A stretch of DNA of 30,592 nt from JAKQEM01 sp964391185 (GCA_964391185.1 CAYMIX010000011.1:1-30592); one strand, 5' to 3'; positions 1 through 8,680 are shown, counted from the first letter of the stretch. Program-made: numbers and translations. Notes: generated by a model not told the origin, from the sequence alone.

Positions 1-37
1 CAGCCAAGACGTACAGGTGTTTATAGACCCAGTAGCC

Positions 38-577
38 TCAAGGGATGAACTGCTCTCGAATTTCTAGGACTGTGCCATTCGAGATGGTCACCCAGAAGGG
101 AATATTTTTAAAATTGCGTTGCGAGTCGTCAAGAAGCTTACCGAAGTCCTCAAAAGATATTTTTGTACCAGGTTGCTGCTTATATGGATCAAGCGTTTCC
201 ATGAGTATTTGCACTTGATCTGACAGAGGCAAGGTGCTGACTGCAGTATTTTTGTTACGGAGGTACCAACCGTGTGGCGGCTGACATGTTGCACTCAAAG
301 AATCCTTAGCACAGTCAGGATTGTCCTCGTGGATCGCTTTGCCAGCGTCCTGATTGGTAAAAAATCCTTCCGCAAAATCGAAATCGATCATATGGTTGCC
401 GTTTTGGTCGTATGCTCGATGAACGTACCCGATTTTCTGATCCCCAGCCAAACCACTAGCAGCCGATGAAGAGCTCCTATCCTGAGAATCGGCATCATTG
501 TTGATCGGAGTATTCGTACATGCTGATAGGCTCAACACAAGCACTGCAATTGTTGGGAAAAGTAGTGTTTCCTTCAT
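38..577 (-). CDS. Putative lipoprotein of unknown function
   Basis: A 179-residue protein with a short hydrophobic signal and a lipobox (LSAC, Cys at residue 20), followed by a Ser/Asp-rich linker, so it is probably lipid-anchored outside the cytoplasmic membrane. Around residues 56-70 there is a D-x-N-G-N-x-x-I-D stretch that loosely resembles a calcium-binding EF-hand or dockerin loop, but the last acidic ligand is missing. I recognise no family. A TATATT box lies about 9 bases upstream of the ATG and there is no Shine-Dalgarno site. It is divergent from the DsbB-like gene across a spacer that holds a perfect 36-bp palindrome. Confidence 0.7.
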   Translation of the reverse strand: MKETLLFPTIAVLVLSLSACTNTPINNDADSQDRSSSSAASGLAGDQKIGYVHRAYDQNGNHMIDFDFAEGFFTNQDAGKAIHEDNPDCAKDSLSATCQPPHGWYLRNKNTAVSTLPLSDQVQILMETLDPYKQQPGTKISFEDFGKLLDDSQRNFKNIPFWVTISNGTVLEIREQFIP

Positions 578-694
578 GAAGACGATAATATATCACGTGC
601 ACGAAATATCAACTGGCCCGCCTGCCCTACCTCCTCTAAAAAAGCCTCTTTACAACCCTCAAACACCCCTCAGAATTGTGTGCCCGACCCGTCT

Positions 695-730
695 GTCCCG
701 CCACGTTAGATTAATCTAACGTGGCGGGAC
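695..730. repeat. Perfect 36-bp palindrome
   Basis: Two 18-base arms (starting GTCCCGCCACG, meeting at TTAGATTAATCTAA) are exact reverse complements with no loop. It lies between two divergently transcribed genes, upstream of both starts, so it is badly placed for a terminator. No T-run follows on the plus strand, only ATTATAT. Confidence 0.9.
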
Positions 731-825
731 ATTATATCAAATAATTTCATCGCCTAAGTTTTGCTTGCATGTGATTTTGATCGATAGCCATTTTGCCAAC
801 AAAATCAGTCTGATACTATCAACCC

Positions 826-1386
826 ATGAGCCTCACTCAATTCACCTGGAATATCGTTCCGTTTCTTTCGTACCTGATCGTCGTCAGCCACGTCATTATC
901 GCAGTACTGTTCACAATGATGATCTATCAGGCGGTGACAAAAAAGAACGTGTCGCTTGTATCGTGGATTGGGAAGAACGGTCTTGCATTGATGTTCATCG
1001 TCGCGGTCGTCGCAACCTTAAGCAGTTTGTACTTCTCAGAAATCTCCGGATGGAATCCATGTAAATATTGCTGGATCCAGCGCATCTTCATGTATCCGCA
1101 GGTGATACTTCTTGGTATCGCTTACTGGAAAAAAGATACCACCGTGGCGCGCTACATCCTTGCGTTGTGTCTTATTGGAGCTGCATATGCTGCATATCAT
1201 TATTACATTCAGATGTATGACATCATCGCGAGTCCCACAAATCCAGCGACTCCGTGTGATGCATCGGGAGAGTCATGTGTGAAGACGCCATTCGCACACT
1301 TCGGATATATCACGATCCCCATGATGGCGCTCACGGCGTTTGTGTTGAACATGCTCGGTTCACTCACGATGTTGCGCAGGAAGTAA
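826..1386 (+). CDS. DsbB/BdbC-like disulfide bond formation protein
   Basis: A 186-residue polytopic membrane protein with about five hydrophobic segments. It has the two cysteine pairs of the DsbB/BdbC (VKOR-like quinone-linked thiol oxidase) family: a CKYC motif near residue 79 inside an NPCxxCWIQR context, and a second pair (PCDASGESC) in the loop before the last membrane helix. Such proteins reoxidise an extracytoplasmic thioredoxin-like DsbA/BdbD and pass electrons to quinone. No thioredoxin-like partner is encoded in the window. The ATG lies 6 bases after TACTAT, suggesting a leaderless message. Confidence 0.88.
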   Translation: MSLTQFTWNIVPFLSYLIVVSHVIIAVLFTMMIYQAVTKKNVSLVSWIGKNGLALMFIVAVVATLSSLYFSEISGWNPCKYCWIQRIFMYPQVILLGIAYWKKDTTVARYILALCLIGAAYAAYHYYIQMYDIIASPTNPATPCDASGESCVKTPFAHFGYITIPMMALTAFVLNMLGSLTMLRRK

Positions 1387-1391
1387 TGTGA

Positions 1392-1727
1392 TCAAGCGTA
1401 CGTTCCCATCAGAAGGTGCATCACAAGGCTTATGGAAATCAAGCCGATACCGATGAATGCATATTTTTTCTTTAGCTCATCTTTCTTGATACCAATGATT
1501 CCGAGAATGATAGATATCGCTGGAAGAACAACTGGAATTCCTAGCCAGTAAACGATGTTCTGGAGCGGCAACTCAGGAACGCTGGAAATGGCAGCTGCAG
1601 CAAATGTTATGATTGCGAGCGGGTTCGTTTCTGAAACATTGAAGGATGTCGCAAGCAGAATCAGTATTGCGGGGATAAACACAACAAGGCCAAGGATGAA
1701 TGCAAGTTTGGAGAAGATAGATGTCAT
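1392..1727 (-). CDS. Small multi-pass membrane protein
   Basis: 111 residues with about three hydrophobic helices (residues ~6-28, ~55-80, ~88-108) and a charged KKDELKKK loop between the last two. The layout resembles small DUF4190-type membrane proteins, but I cannot assign a family firmly. It converges with the DsbB-like gene, leaving 5 bases between stop codons. The start follows TATAGT by 9 bases and has no Shine-Dalgarno site. Confidence 0.65.
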   Translation of the reverse strand: MTSIFSKLAFILGLVVFIPAILILLATSFNVSETNPLAIITFAAAAISSVPELPLQNIVYWLGIPVVLPAISIILGIIGIKKDELKKKYAFIGIGLISISLVMHLLMGTYA

Positions 1728-1752
1728 AAGTAGGTGACTATATCAAAGAGGC

Positions 1753-3159
1753 TCACTCAAGGCTATCAAAGAATTTCACGATTGTTTCTGCAGTTTCATC
1801 GGGCCAAAGGTGCGGGTAGTAGCCCATGTATTCATCGTGGTCGATTTCGTGTGGGCACCAGACGACGGGGTTATTGCCATCGCAGTATTGGTATTCCACA
1901 CACTTGAGAGACTGAGGTGTTGTTTCTTTGTGTTGGTCAGAGCAGTAGTTCGATTGCAATCGCAGATCACGTGTAGCTTCCGCAGCTGCGTGAGGCGAGA
2001 GCGTGTCATCAGGATTATTGATAATGAGCGCGGCAGTTGGCCCCGTACATGGTGCGATCATCGACGATCCGCCAACAGTAGCAGATCCGCGAATGACATC
2101 TCCCCGCGCGCATGCGACGCTGTTTGCCATCCATGCGCCAAGTGAATGACCCACGGTGAAAATTCGATCAAGGTCTATGCAGTACGTCTCGCCGAGCTTC
2201 TGCACCATCGCATCGAAGAAAGTGACATCGCGTAGAGTGGAAAGCTTGTCGCTCGGGTCCGACCACGCGAATGTTCCGTTGTCTTTTTTGAGCGCCGCAG
2301 GGTACGCGATGAAATATTCATCAGCAGTTTTATCCAAACCAAAATACGAACGAACGCGCGCATTGTCATTTGTTCGTCCGTGAAATGCGATGATTAATGG
2401 ATAGGGGTCATGCGATACGTAGCGTCGTGGTTTGTTGAGCAGAAATTCTCGCTCTACCCCATTTACTGTTACGCCAGTTGGGTCGCTGCGAGAATCTTTT
2501 CCGCATCCGGGAGATAAATTTGCAATGACATTATTTTCTTCATGACGTAGGAATCGTGCGATGAGATCCGCCGCACGTTCACGCGTAAGAGTATCCCACG
2601 GAATATAGGAATCACGTGGAAGTACGCCAAGACGGTCGATCGCTGCTGCGTATGGTTCATACCAGTTTTCTCCTTCGTGTTCTTGTATTTCTTTTCCGTA
2701 CGCGAGGAAAATCATTTTAATTGCTTCTGCGGTGTTCACGATTTGTTCCGGCTTGAATGTTCCATCGGGATACCCTTTGACGATATCACGACGAGATGCA
2801 GCGCATACATACGGCGCAAACCATGCATCTTCTGGAACATCAGAAAAACATCCTCCACCAACAGGATCAGTGCTCGAACGTCCTCGGAAAACAATTTTTA
2901 GGAATTCCGCGCGGTTGATTCCATCTTTTGGATGGAAATGTCGGACGAGCCCCGAAGTATCCGAAGGATCAGGATAGCCTTCAAGAACGCCGCGTTCTTG
3001 TAGAAATTTCGCTGCTTCACGATACCTATACCACGAATGTTCCATATCGGGGAACGGAGCTCTTTCTTCATCTGCAAGGGCATGCGGGACCGATCCTAAA
3101 ACTACATTCATAGCCAAGATCATCAATAGAGTGACCTTATTGCAGTATGCATGTGTCAT
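1753..3159 (-). CDS. Secreted SLH-domain protein with C-terminal esterase (PHB depolymerase/feruloyl esterase-like)
   Basis: 468 residues with a signal peptide at 1-29. Three S-layer-homology-like repeats follow (about 45-92, 108-155 and 165-206), each carrying a GYPD-type or equivalent turn and an RAEF/TAEA/RERA helix. SLH repeats usually tether proteins to cell-wall polymer. From about 220 the protein is an alpha/beta-hydrolase of the LpqC/feruloyl-esterase kind: an IIAFHG oxyanion strand (256-261), nucleophile Ser339 in GHSLG, probable acid Asp384 or Asp385 in NNPDD, and probable His450 in YYPHLWP. Many cysteines suggest disulfides, fitting the nearby DsbB-like gene. The inferred role is a cell-surface esterase; the substrate is unknown. 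The ATG lies 8 bases after TATGCT. Confidence 0.85.
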   Translation of the reverse strand: MTHAYCNKVTLLMILAMNVVLGSVPHALADEERAPFPDMEHSWYRYREAAKFLQERGVLEGYPDPSDTSGLVRHFHPKDGINRAEFLKIVFRGRSSTDPVGGGCFSDVPEDAWFAPYVCAASRRDIVKGYPDGTFKPEQIVNTAEAIKMIFLAYGKEIQEHEGENWYEPYAAAIDRLGVLPRDSYIPWDTLTRERAADLIARFLRHEENNVIANLSPGCGKDSRSDPTGVTVNGVEREFLLNKPRRYVSHDPYPLIIAFHGRTNDNARVRSYFGLDKTADEYFIAYPAALKKDNGTFAWSDPSDKLSTLRDVTFFDAMVQKLGETYCIDLDRIFTVGHSLGAWMANSVACARGDVIRGSATVGGSSMIAPCTGPTAALIINNPDDTLSPHAAAEATRDLRLQSNYCSDQHKETTPQSLKCVEYQYCDGNNPVVWCPHEIDHDEYMGYYPHLWPDETAETIVKFFDSLE

Positions 3160-3193
3160 TGGTAGTCAGCATAGCAGTCTGGCCATCTTCTTC

Positions 3194-3199
3194 TATAAT
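3194..3199 (+). promoter_or_regulatory. -10 box of the Smr gene
   Basis: A perfect TATAAT sits 6 bases before the ATG at 3206, so transcription should begin essentially at the start codon. This is the clearest leaderless start in the window and argues against the upstream GTG at 3131. Confidence 0.65.
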
Positions 3200-3205
3200 G
3201 AATTC

Positions 3206-3463
3206 ATGGGAAATATCACACTCGATCTTCATCCTTTCTGGGATGACAGTGAAATGCAAGATAAAGAACTTAATCGAGTGTTTAACGAAGCAATAGAAAA
3301 GAAAATCAGAATGGTAGAAATTATTCCAGGGAAGGGGAGTGGTCAGCTCATGAATAAAGTAAAGCGTTTCCTGCGTGAACCGCACATTAAAAAAGTTTTC
3401 CACCGCTACGAAGTCGACGAAAAAAATCACGGAAGAATGTTTGTGCATTTTAAGTTTAAGTGA
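3206..3463 (+). CDS. Stand-alone Smr-domain protein
   Basis: 85 residues from the ATG at 3206. It has the Smr fold signature LDLHP near the N-terminus, then EIIPGKGSGQL (the counterpart of the HGKGxG loop) and GRMFVHF at the end. Smr domains are found in MutS2 and other nucleases and bind or nick DNA or RNA. Here the domain stands alone without a MutS part, so its target cannot be inferred. Starting at 3206 rather than at the in-frame GTG at 3131 avoids overlap with the divergent SLH gene and fits the TATAAT box. The acyltransferase starts 2 bases after its stop. Confidence 0.85.
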   Translation: MGNITLDLHPFWDDSEMQDKELNRVFNEAIEKKIRMVEIIPGKGSGQLMNKVKRFLREPHIKKVFHRYEVDEKNHGRMFVHFKFK

Positions 3464-3465
3464 AG

Positions 3466-4620
3466 ATGGGCAGAAAAATTCCCATCATTAGTGGGCTCCG
3501 TGGTTGTGCCATTCTGACAATCGTTGCGTATCATCTTTTTCAGCCGATGTTTCCGCCGCCCGGCCCGTTACTATGGTGGGGCGACTATCTCATTTTGCAC
3601 CGTACTGCTCTTTTTAATGCAGAGCGTGCCGTGGATCTTTTTTTCATTTTGTCCGGTTTTGTTCTTGCGTTGCCGTATTTCAAGGGTGTGCGCACAATGA
3701 ATTCTTTCAGAGACATCGGCTCTTTTTACAAGCACAGGTCACGACGGCTGTTGCCCCTTTATTATCTTAATGTCGCCATTGCACTCGTTTTCTTGGCTGG
3801 TCTTCCGAAGGATATTTGGCTGCGTCTTCGGGATCTTTTTTTGATAGGAACATTCACATACCACTTTGTTCCAACAATGTGGTTTTTGCCCATCAATGGA
3901 GTCTTGTGGTCATTTGCGGCTGAAGTATGGTTTTGCGTGTTGCTACCTTTCATACTGTTGGCCATTCGTCGCTTTGGGATGGCTCGTACCATACTACCGA
4001 TTTTTTGTGTTAGCCTTACAGTGCAGTATCTTGGGCTGCACAACGTGGGTATTGGGATTAACTATATCAGCGATAATGTCGTAGGGCGGCTGGATGATTT
4101 TTGTGCAGGATTATTGCTTGCGTATGTTTATGCAAAAGAATGGAAACCGTTACATGGTGCATTGTTACCTATTGGAATTTTGGCAGTCTTCACATCGTGC
4201 ATTCTGTCTGAAAGGGCGCGTGTTGGTCTAATGTATCCTTATATATTCTATCCATTGATGCTGGAACTTTGCACAGTCGGATTTTTGTGCATCATTCTGC
4301 ATGTATTGCAGATCCGTCGCGGTTTTGTCTATTCCTTTCTTTCCAACAGATTTTTACAGATGATTGGTATGATGAGTTATTCGATATATGTGTGGCATGG
4401 TCTGGTTATGGGTAGCCTCGTACGTACACGTAATGTGCAGCAGCTTAGTTATTACTTCATCATACTTGGCATTATCAGTTGGGTGAGCTACCGGTACGTT
4501 GAGTTCGGACATGTACGTGACATATCGCAGATTTTGCCCGCACGCAACGTACGTAAAAATCCTGTATCAGAAGTATCCGATAATGTTATGGCTCTTGTAG
4601 AACACCTGATCCCTGTGTGA
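3466..4620 (+). CDS. Acyltransferase family 3 membrane protein
   Basis: 384 residues with about ten hydrophobic segments. The N-terminus has the acyltransferase-3 (OafA/NodX-like) signature: SGLRGCAILTIVAYH with the conserved Arg and His, followed by RAVDLFFILSGFVL. A YSIYVWH motif lies in the C-terminal third. The family O-acylates sugars of surface polysaccharides, peptidoglycan or lipids from a cytoplasmic acyl donor. It begins 2 bases after the Smr stop, so it is probably translationally coupled. A GTG two codons earlier overlaps that stop and is less likely. Substrate unknown. Confidence 0.87.
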   Translation: MGRKIPIISGLRGCAILTIVAYHLFQPMFPPPGPLLWWGDYLILHRTALFNAERAVDLFFILSGFVLALPYFKGVRTMNSFRDIGSFYKHRSRRLLPLYYLNVAIALVFLAGLPKDIWLRLRDLFLIGTFTYHFVPTMWFLPINGVLWSFAAEVWFCVLLPFILLAIRRFGMARTILPIFCVSLTVQYLGLHNVGIGINYISDNVVGRLDDFCAGLLLAYVYAKEWKPLHGALLPIGILAVFTSCILSERARVGLMYPYIFYPLMLELCTVGFLCIILHVLQIRRGFVYSFLSNRFLQMIGMMSYSIYVWHGLVMGSLVRTRNVQQLSYYFIILGIISWVSYRYVEFGHVRDISQILPARNVRKNPVSEVSDNVMALVEHLIPV

Positions 4621-4666
4621 TTGTGTGGTAAAAATAAGAAAGTTCGTGCATTTTTTTTAGTTCTGA

Positions 4667-5245
4667 TTATGCCCGTAATTGCGCACGTCTGATCAATAAA
4701 ACAGCGATAAATATTCCATTGAGGACGATCAACGATGCCGGGTATAACACTGTTGATATAGAATAGGAATCGAGGGCGAAGATTGCAGGAATAAATTTGA
4801 TGACACCAAATACGAATGCGGACGCACTTTCTTCATATGGTTTATAAAATGCTTTGCGATACGTTGGCAGAAAACCAAGTCCATCGGTGACGGAAACAAG
4901 AATGACAGACCACATAGGATCTTTTGTGATGTACCAGAGGAATAGTGAGCATGCTGAGGAGATTAAAGCGATCCAATCAAATCGTGGGAAATCACGCTTA
5001 CCTTTTACATAAGCGATCATAGCGATTCCAATACACGCGAGAGTCGTCATGCCAGTCACCCATGCGCCTGGACCTCCGCCTTCAGATACTTGTGCGGCGA
5101 ATGCAATGCCCGTGAGTATGGCCCACACGAACCAGGAAAATGCGTGAGGTTTTACTTTTCCTCCGAAAATCTGCACATAATAAATGATGTAACCAATTAT
5201 TCCGATGATCGTTGCGAGATATCCGAGAAATTCTTTCTGTTCCAT
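4667..5245 (-). CDS. Polytopic membrane protein, PQ-loop/SWEET-like
   Basis: 192 residues with six or seven hydrophobic segments and an apparent two-fold repeat. KPHAFSWFVWA in the first half and GFLPTYRKAFYKPYEES in the second occupy equivalent positions at the start of a helix. The Pro- and Tyr-rich turns recall PQ-loop/SWEET-type transporters, but the sequence is divergent and I treat this as a suggestion. The ATG is 6 bases from TACAAT. Confidence 0.65.
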   Translation of the reverse strand: MEQKEFLGYLATIIGIIGYIIYYVQIFGGKVKPHAFSWFVWAILTGIAFAAQVSEGGGPGAWVTGMTTLACIGIAMIAYVKGKRDFPRFDWIALISSACSLFLWYITKDPMWSVILVSVTDGLGFLPTYRKAFYKPYEESASAFVFGVIKFIPAIFALDSYSISTVLYPASLIVLNGIFIAVLLIRRAQLRA

Positions 5246-5265
5246 AGAAGGATTGTATCAGCAGT

Positions 5266-5685
5266 TTATGTATCTCGCTCCTTCAGCCAAACATCCGCTT
5301 CCTTGAGCATCTTTGCGACTACTTTGAGATCGATGTCTTCTAACTTCTTTATATTGATACAACTCTTTCCAATTTTTACTTTCGGCAGCTCTTTTTTGTG
5401 CTTCTCCGGGATGTAGCTCTTTCCATCCGTCGCACAGATATATAAGGAGATGTAGTTTTTGCGTGAAGCAAGCATGATTAAACCCCAATCGCCCTCGCGA
5501 CCAGATTTACCTTTATAATGATACGAACCGTAGCTTGGCATCCCGATGAGCATGTACGGTTTCTGTGCTGGAATTGTTTTACGAATAAGTGCATCAAGCA
5601 CTTTCATTTCGCTTTTGCGAGGTTCTTCGAGAGAATCGACGTATTCCTTAATAGTTTTGAAGCCGCTGTCCTTGAACATATTCAT
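5266..5685 (-). CDS. DUF1801-family protein (YdhG-like)
   Basis: A 139-residue soluble protein matching the DUF1801/YdhG pattern: an N-terminal helix ending YVDSLEEPRK, then ALIRKTIP, a GMPSYGSYHYKGK strand segment, LASRKNYISLYI, and a Lys-rich KVKIGKSCINIKKLEDID segment. Members have been linked to iron handling in Bacillus, but the biochemical role is poorly defined. The Met at 5685 is preferred over a TTG at 5703 because TATTGT lies 7 bases upstream of it. Confidence 0.82.
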   Translation of the reverse strand: MNMFKDSGFKTIKEYVDSLEEPRKSEMKVLDALIRKTIPAQKPYMLIGMPSYGSYHYKGKSGREGDWGLIMLASRKNYISLYICATDGKSYIPEKHKKELPKVKIGKSCINIKKLEDIDLKVVAKMLKEADVWLKERDT

Positions 5686-5818
5686 ACCATACACAATACC
5701 CAAAAATCAATTTACAGTCGAATGATTGAGTAACGAATTGTTAGACAATCAAACAATCTTGATTTTTTGTTACCGGTGATGCCATACTCCGTATTCATTT
5801 TCGTCTGAATCTTCGCCT

Positions 5819-6625
5819 ATGAATAACACATCCATCATCTCTGTTAATGACCTCACGAAAACCTTCGGCGATTTCACCGCGGTGAATCACATCACATTTG
5901 ATGTGGAAGCAGGAGAAATCTTTGCATTCCTTGGCCCCAATGGCGCCGGCAAAACTACAACGATCAAAATGCTGACGACGCTGCTGCGTCCGACGAGCGG
6001 AGCGATTCATTTGAATGGTCACGATCCGGTGCACGATAAGTTGGCTGCACGAAAGTCATTCGGCATCGTGTTCCAGGATCCAAGCTTGGATGATGAACTC
6101 ACGGCGTGGGAAAATTTAGATTTGCACGGAGCGCTCTACAGCATTCCGAAAGATCTTCGCCGCAAACGCATGGAAGAACTCATCACGGTTGTTGGCCTGG
6201 CTGATCGCAAAGATGATCAAGTGAAAAAGTTTTCCGGAGGTATGAAGCGTCGCCTCGAAATTGCACGCGGACTTTTACATCATCCAAAAATTCTTTTCCT
6301 TGATGAGCCAACGATCGGACTCGATCCGCAAACGCGCAATCATTTATGGACTCATGTGCAAGAACTTAATAAGAAAGAAGGAGTCACGGTCTTCCTTACA
6401 ACTCATTACATGGAAGAAGCAGATAAAGTGGCGAGTCGTATCGCCGTGATCGATCATGGAAAAATAATCGCACTCGGAACATCTGATGAATTGAAAAAGC
6501 AGACGAATTCAAAGTCGCTCGAAGATGCATTCCTTGTGCTCACAGGTGATTCCATTCGCAAGGAAGAAGCAAATCCTGCAGATCGTATGCGTATGTTCCA
6601 ACGCGCTCACTCATCAAAGCGCTAA
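5819..6625 (+). CDS. ABC transporter ATP-binding protein, DrrA-type
   Basis: 268 residues. Walker A (GPNGAGKTT), Q-loop (FQDPS), signature (FSGGMKRRLEIARGL), Walker B (ILFLDEPTIGLD) and H-loop (TTHYMEEAD) are all intact. The short family type with this signature is the DrrA/CcmA group that powers ABC-2 exporters of drugs, lipids or polymers. It pairs with the permease 23 bases downstream. Unlike most genes here it has no -10 box immediately before the ATG. A plausible promoter is TTGATT, 18 bases, CATACT (5758-5787), giving a leader of about 25 bases without a Shine-Dalgarno site. Confidence 0.93.
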   Translation: MNNTSIISVNDLTKTFGDFTAVNHITFDVEAGEIFAFLGPNGAGKTTTIKMLTTLLRPTSGAIHLNGHDPVHDKLAARKSFGIVFQDPSLDDELTAWENLDLHGALYSIPKDLRRKRMEELITVVGLADRKDDQVKKFSGGMKRRLEIARGLLHHPKILFLDEPTIGLDPQTRNHLWTHVQELNKKEGVTVFLTTHYMEEADKVASRIAVIDHGKIIALGTSDELKKQTNSKSLEDAFLVLTGDSIRKEEANPADRMRMFQRAHSSKR

Positions 6626-6648
6626 AGTTTTTATTCTCCCTACAATGT

Positions 6649-7395
6649 ATGTCTACCATCTACATTCTCTGGCTTCGTCAGCTTAAGCGTTACGTGCGCT
6701 CAAGGTCGCGTCTTATCGGTTCGCTTGGTCAGCCAGTGCTTTATTTGGTCGCTCTTGGCTTTGGCTTCGGTCCTATCTATGCCAAAGCAGGAGGAGGGGA
6801 TTATATTTCGTTCCTCGCACCAGGTGTGATGGGAATGGGAATTATTTTCACCGCGATGTTTGGTGGAATGGAAATTCTCTGGGACCGTCAGTTCGGTTTC
6901 CTCAAGGAAACTCTCGTTGCTCCGGTACCACGCTTTAATATCATGCTTGGCCGCACGCTTGGTGGTGCAACAGTCGCGATGATCCAAGGAATTATCATCT
7001 TCCTCCTAGCGATGGTCGCTGGGTTCCGGCCGGAATCACTTTCGATGATTCCGCTTGCGATTTTCTACATGTTCCTCACTGCCTTTGTATTTACCGCGTT
7101 TGGAACAGGTATCGCCTGTTTACTTCAGGACTTCCAAGGATTCCAGCTCATCATGAACTTTCTCGTGATGCCGCTCTTCTTCCTCTCCGGCGCATTGTTT
7201 CCTCTTGAAGGATTACCTGCAGCTATCAACATCGTCGCACGTATCGATCCTCTAGCGTACGGAATCGACGCGCTTCGCGGAACGCTGATCAACGCATCGC
7301 ATTTTGGACTTGCTACCGACACGATCGTGCTGGTCGGATTTGTAGCAATATTTATGGCAATCGGTAGCTGGTTGTTCTCGAGGATTCAGGCCTGA
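6649..7395 (+). CDS. ABC-2 type transporter permease, DrrB-type
   Basis: 248 residues with six hydrophobic segments, an N-terminal cytoplasmic RQLKRYVRSRSRLIGSLGQP amphipathic region, and the ABC-2 signature around FLSGALFPLEGLP...RIDPLAYGIDALR. It forms the membrane part of the exporter with the preceding ATPase, and the two are surely co-transcribed. TACAAT occurs only 2 bases before the ATG, too close to serve a leaderless start, so expression probably depends on readthrough from the ATPase gene. Export substrate unknown. Confidence 0.92.
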   Translation: MSTIYILWLRQLKRYVRSRSRLIGSLGQPVLYLVALGFGFGPIYAKAGGGDYISFLAPGVMGMGIIFTAMFGGMEILWDRQFGFLKETLVAPVPRFNIMLGRTLGGATVAMIQGIIIFLLAMVAGFRPESLSMIPLAIFYMFLTAFVFTAFGTGIACLLQDFQGFQLIMNFLVMPLFFLSGALFPLEGLPAAINIVARIDPLAYGIDALRGTLINASHFGLATDTIVLVGFVAIFMAIGSWLFSRIQA

Positions 7396-7398
7396 AAT

Positions 7399-7908
7399 TT
7401 ATTGTGTAAAGAAGAGATGGTAGATGAAGTTAACTACTGGATCTACATCTGGCCCGTACACGATTGATCCTCCAAGTGCGCCGGTAATAGTAAGAGTTAT
7501 CAGACCTATAAATGCGAGCGGCACTAGAACGTAAGAGCGTTGGATAAATTCAAACAATCTAACTAGTGCTCTCCACCAATTCTTCTGCACCAAATTCAAC
7601 TGTGTTCGTGTGAGAAAAATAACAATGTATGAAGCTGCTATTAATCCAAAAATCCACATTGTGACATTTGCAAATAAAGAATGCATCTCAATTAGGTCAT
7701 GTAATGAGCTTTGCCCAATTGCCTCTTCAGCCATCTCTCCCGTCTGTAGGGTTGCTAATCCTAATATAGTTCCAATTACAACCAATGCCGCTTTGATATC
7801 AAACCATGATCGGTGCGTTGTTAATTTTTTCCACTGAATTAATTCCAATAAAGCATAAATAGTAAGCAAGCCGATGGGGAAATGAACGAAGATTGGGTGG
7901 ATATTCAT
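7399..7908 (-). CDS. DUF2231-family membrane protein
   Basis: 169 residues with four or five membrane helices. The N-terminal HPIFVHFPIGLL, the central LHDLIEMHSLFA and the C-terminal ITGALGGSIVYG are characteristic of DUF2231 membrane proteins, whose conserved histidines have prompted heme or redox proposals. It converges with the ABC permease with 3 bases between stops. A TATTAT box lies 6 bases before the ATG. Confidence 0.8.
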   Translation of the reverse strand: MNIHPIFVHFPIGLLTIYALLELIQWKKLTTHRSWFDIKAALVVIGTILGLATLQTGEMAEEAIGQSSLHDLIEMHSLFANVTMWIFGLIAASYIVIFLTRTQLNLVQKNWWRALVRLFEFIQRSYVLVPLAFIGLITLTITGALGGSIVYGPDVDPVVNFIYHLFFTQ

Positions 7909-7950
7909 TACTCAATAATACACGTTAATCATTAAGACAACATTAACGAG

Positions 7951-8187
7951 TTAATCTCGTACGCACGTTCCACCAGCATCCGGATGATTGCCGTCATACG
8001 TGCAGGTGAGCCCGGTGTCGCACTGGAACGCTGCGATGCCGGCACAAAATTCACCTTCTTTTGCGAGTGGACGTCCACCAGTCGAAGAAGATCCCGATTG
8101 GTCATCAGGATTGGTCGAAGGTGTACATGCAGCGAGTGATAGTACTGCGACAAATGCGAGGCCGATGGTGGAGAGGCGATGTGTCAT
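7951..8187 (-). CDS. Small cysteine-rich lipoprotein
   Basis: 78 residues. A signal peptide ends in the lipobox LAAC (Cys21), a Ser/Gly-rich linker follows, and a compact C-terminal domain has four cysteines spaced C-x6-C-x5-C-x12-C with the pattern GLTC. The mature domain is probably disulfide-bonded outside the membrane. No function can be assigned. TACGAT lies 7 bases before the ATG. Confidence 0.72.
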   Translation of the reverse strand: MTHRLSTIGLAFVAVLSLAACTPSTNPDDQSGSSSTGGRPLAKEGEFCAGIAAFQCDTGLTCTYDGNHPDAGGTCVRD

Positions 8188-8209
8188 GGGTCACATCGTA
8201 GTACTTTTT

Positions 8210-8680
8210 TCAGACATTGCACGAGCCGCCGTTTTTCAAGTGATACTTCTGATGGTATTCCTCGGCGCGCCAAAATGTCTTTGCAGGTCTCACCTCTGTG
8301 ACGATTGGATGTTTCCACTTTCCAGACGCATCAAGATTTTCCTTGGACTTCTCAGCAATCGTTTGTTGTTCTGGTGAATGAAAGAATATTGCCGAACGAT
8401 ATTGCGATCCGAAATCCGGTCCCTGACGGTCCTTGGTTGTTGGATTATGATTTTCCCAAAACACATTCAGTAATTCTTCATAGGAAATTTTCTCAGGATC
8501 AAACGTCACCTGCACTACTTCGGCATGTCCGGTGGAATCTGTGCATACCATTTCGTATGTTGGTCGTTCCAATGATCCACCCATGTACCCAACTGCGGTA
8601 TCGACAACGCCGGGCAATGTTCGAAATGTATCTTCCACTCCCCAGAAACATCCTGCACCGAATGTTGCGAGTTCGTTCAT
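8210..8680 (-). CDS. msrA: Peptide methionine sulfoxide reductase A
   Basis: 156 residues. MsrA reduces methionine-S-sulfoxide in oxidised proteins using the Cys in GCFWG near the N-terminus. Also visible are GYMGG, the TGHAEVVQV segment, QYRSAIF and the C-terminal AEEYHQKY. A second Cys lies three residues from the end (GGSCNV) and may resolve the sulfenic acid. The start at 8680 is chosen over the in-frame ATG at 8692 because a TGC-extended -10 box (TATAAT) ends 10 bases upstream, and the ATG at 8692 lies within that box. Stand-alone; no MsrB domain in the window. Confidence 0.95.
   Translation of the reverse strand: MNELATFGAGCFWGVEDTFRTLPGVVDTAVGYMGGSLERPTYEMVCTDSTGHAEVVQVTFDPEKISYEELLNVFWENHNPTTKDRQGPDFGSQYRSAIFFHSPEQQTIAEKSKENLDASGKWKHPIVTEVRPAKTFWRAEEYHQKYHLKNGGSCNV

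Noticed and set aside
6641..6646. TACAAT as the promoter of the ABC-2 permease gene
   Set aside because: It is only 2 bases from the ATG, so transcription would begin inside the coding sequence. Co-transcription with the ATPase gene is more likely.
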